A DNA stretch of 5,464 nt from Georgenia sp. (GTDB taxonomy: Bacteria > Actinomycetota > Actinomycetes > Actinomycetales > Actinomycetaceae): positions 1 through 5,464 of the forward strand of contig DAHVRG010000210.1 in assembly GCA_027322565.1 (NCBI GenBank), in the 5' to 3' direction. Below are positions 4,827-5,464 of the stretch, piece after piece. The notes under the pieces are model-generated. The model saw only the letters and a list, made by a program, of their open reading frames with translations. It did no database searches and was not told the origin of the DNA. The stretch's first letter is position 1. Every line of letters begins with the position of its first letter. The translations under genes and the position numbers were made by a program.

Positions 4827-5464
4827 TCAGCGGGTGCGCGTCGCCCAGATGTTGACGCCGGCGTCGACGGCGTGTTCGTCGATGCGGGCGAGCTCCTCGG
4901 CGCTCAGCTCAAGGTTGTCCAGCGCCCCCAGCGAGTCGTCGAGCTGGGAGACGCTCGAGGCGCCGATGAGGGCGGTGGTGACCCGCGGGTCGCGCAGCAC
5001 CCAGGCGATGGCGAGCTGGGCGAGGGTCTGGCCCCGCTCGTGGGCGATCGCGGCCAGGGCACGGACCCGGCCCAGGTTCTCCTCGGTGAGGAACTCCCGG
5101 CGCAGCGACCCGCCCCGGGCCGCCCGCGAGTCGGCGGGGATGCCGTCGAGGTACTTCTCGGTGAGCATGCCCTGTGCGAGCGGGGAGAAGACGACGTTGC
5201 CCATCCCCGCGCGCTCCGTGACGTCCAGGGCGCTGGGCTCGCCGCGCTCCACCCACCGGTTGAGCATCGAGTAGGACGGCTGGTGGACGAGGAGCTGCAG
5301 GCCGATCTCCTCGGCGACGGCCACCGCCTCGGCAGCGCGTTCCGCGGTGTAGGAGGAGATGCCGGCGTAGAGCGCGCGGCCCGAGTCGACGGCGGTCTTC
5401 AGCGCCCCCATCGTCTCGTGCAGCGGGGTCGTGGCGTCGTCGCGGTGGGAGTAGAAGATGTCGA
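4827..5464 (-). CDS. Aldo/keto reductase, YghZ/Gpr type (5' end outside window)
   Basis: This is the C-terminal 211 residues of an NADPH-dependent aldo/keto reductase. The frame stays open to the window edge, and the start lies beyond 5464; the internal ATG at 5411 is not the start. The visible part begins DIFYSHRDD, whose His (codon 5445-5447) is the fourth member of the Asp-Tyr-Lys-His catalytic tetrad. The other three lie outside. Later motifs are YAGISSY, the nucleotide-binding FSPLAQGMLTEKYLDGIP and IGASSVSQLDDSLG, and the C-terminal ELARIDEHAVDAGVNIW. The pattern, including VHQPSYSMLNRWVE, matches the E. coli YghZ (Gpr) branch, which reduces L-glyceraldehyde 3-phosphate and methylglyoxal. 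The subfamily is assigned from memory, and the natural substrate here is unknown. The gene converges on nrdR and shows no functional link to it. Confidence 0.92.
   Translation of the reverse strand, partial: DIFYSHRDDATTPLHETMGALKTAVDSGRALYAGISSYTAERAAEAVAVAEEIGLQLLVHQPSYSMLNRWVERGEPSALDVTERAGMGNVVFSPLAQGMLTEKYLDGIPADSRAARGGSLRREFLTEENLGRVRALAAIAHERGQTLAQLAIAWVLRDPRVTTALIGASSVSQLDDSLGALDNLELSAEELARIDEHAVDAGVNIWATRTR

Noticed and set aside
1..5464. A possible mobile element, CRISPR array, tRNA or defence system.
   Set aside because: I saw no transposase or integrase, no regularly spaced repeats, no tRNA-like fold and no nuclease or toxin genes. All intact genes belong to familiar chromosomal families.

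Overview
This is a GC-rich window, roughly 70% by eye, with strong G/C preference at third codon positions, GTG starts and GGAG-type ribosome binding sites. It looks like chromosomal DNA from an actinobacterium. The block lexA / LysM membrane protein / nrdR is a known actinobacterial arrangement. A Micrococcales-type organism (Georgenia- or Cellulomonas-like) is my guess, but the sequence does not prove it.

Layout from left to right: (1) 1-317 holds no convincing gene. (2) An L-lactate dehydrogenase gene on + (318-1271) has all catalytic residues and the residues that bind fructose-1,6-bisphosphate in allosteric bacterial enzymes. (3) A small VOC/glyoxalase-fold gene on - (1311-1676) is divergent from a WYL-domain (YafY-type) HTH regulator on + (1771-2736). 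The 94 bases between them carry two palindromes that could be operators. (4) lexA on - (2771-3475) is divergent from a small single-pass membrane LysM protein on + (3645-4130). The 169 bases between them hold two good SOS boxes and a third weaker one, each good box overlapping a predicted promoter. (5) nrdR on + (4255-4773) has its own predicted promoter and ends at a strong 16-bp hairpin terminator. (6) An aldo/keto reductase of the YghZ/Gpr type on - (4827 to beyond 5464) is cut by the window end.

The coherent theme is the DNA-damage and nucleotide-supply block in the second half. LexA represses itself and probably the LysM protein. By position, architecture and SOS control, that protein resembles the damage-induced division suppressors DivS (Corynebacterium), ChiZ/Rv2719c (Mycobacterium) and YneA (Bacillus). 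NrdR, the ATP/dATP-sensing repressor of ribonucleotide reductase genes, lies downstream, but no ribonucleotide reductase gene follows it here. The VOC/WYL pair looks like a self-contained inducible module. The LDH and the aldo/keto reductase are metabolic genes with no visible link to the rest.

I found no mobile element, CRISPR array, tRNA or rRNA, and no evidence for a wholly new system. The least described item is the LysM protein and its promoter region.
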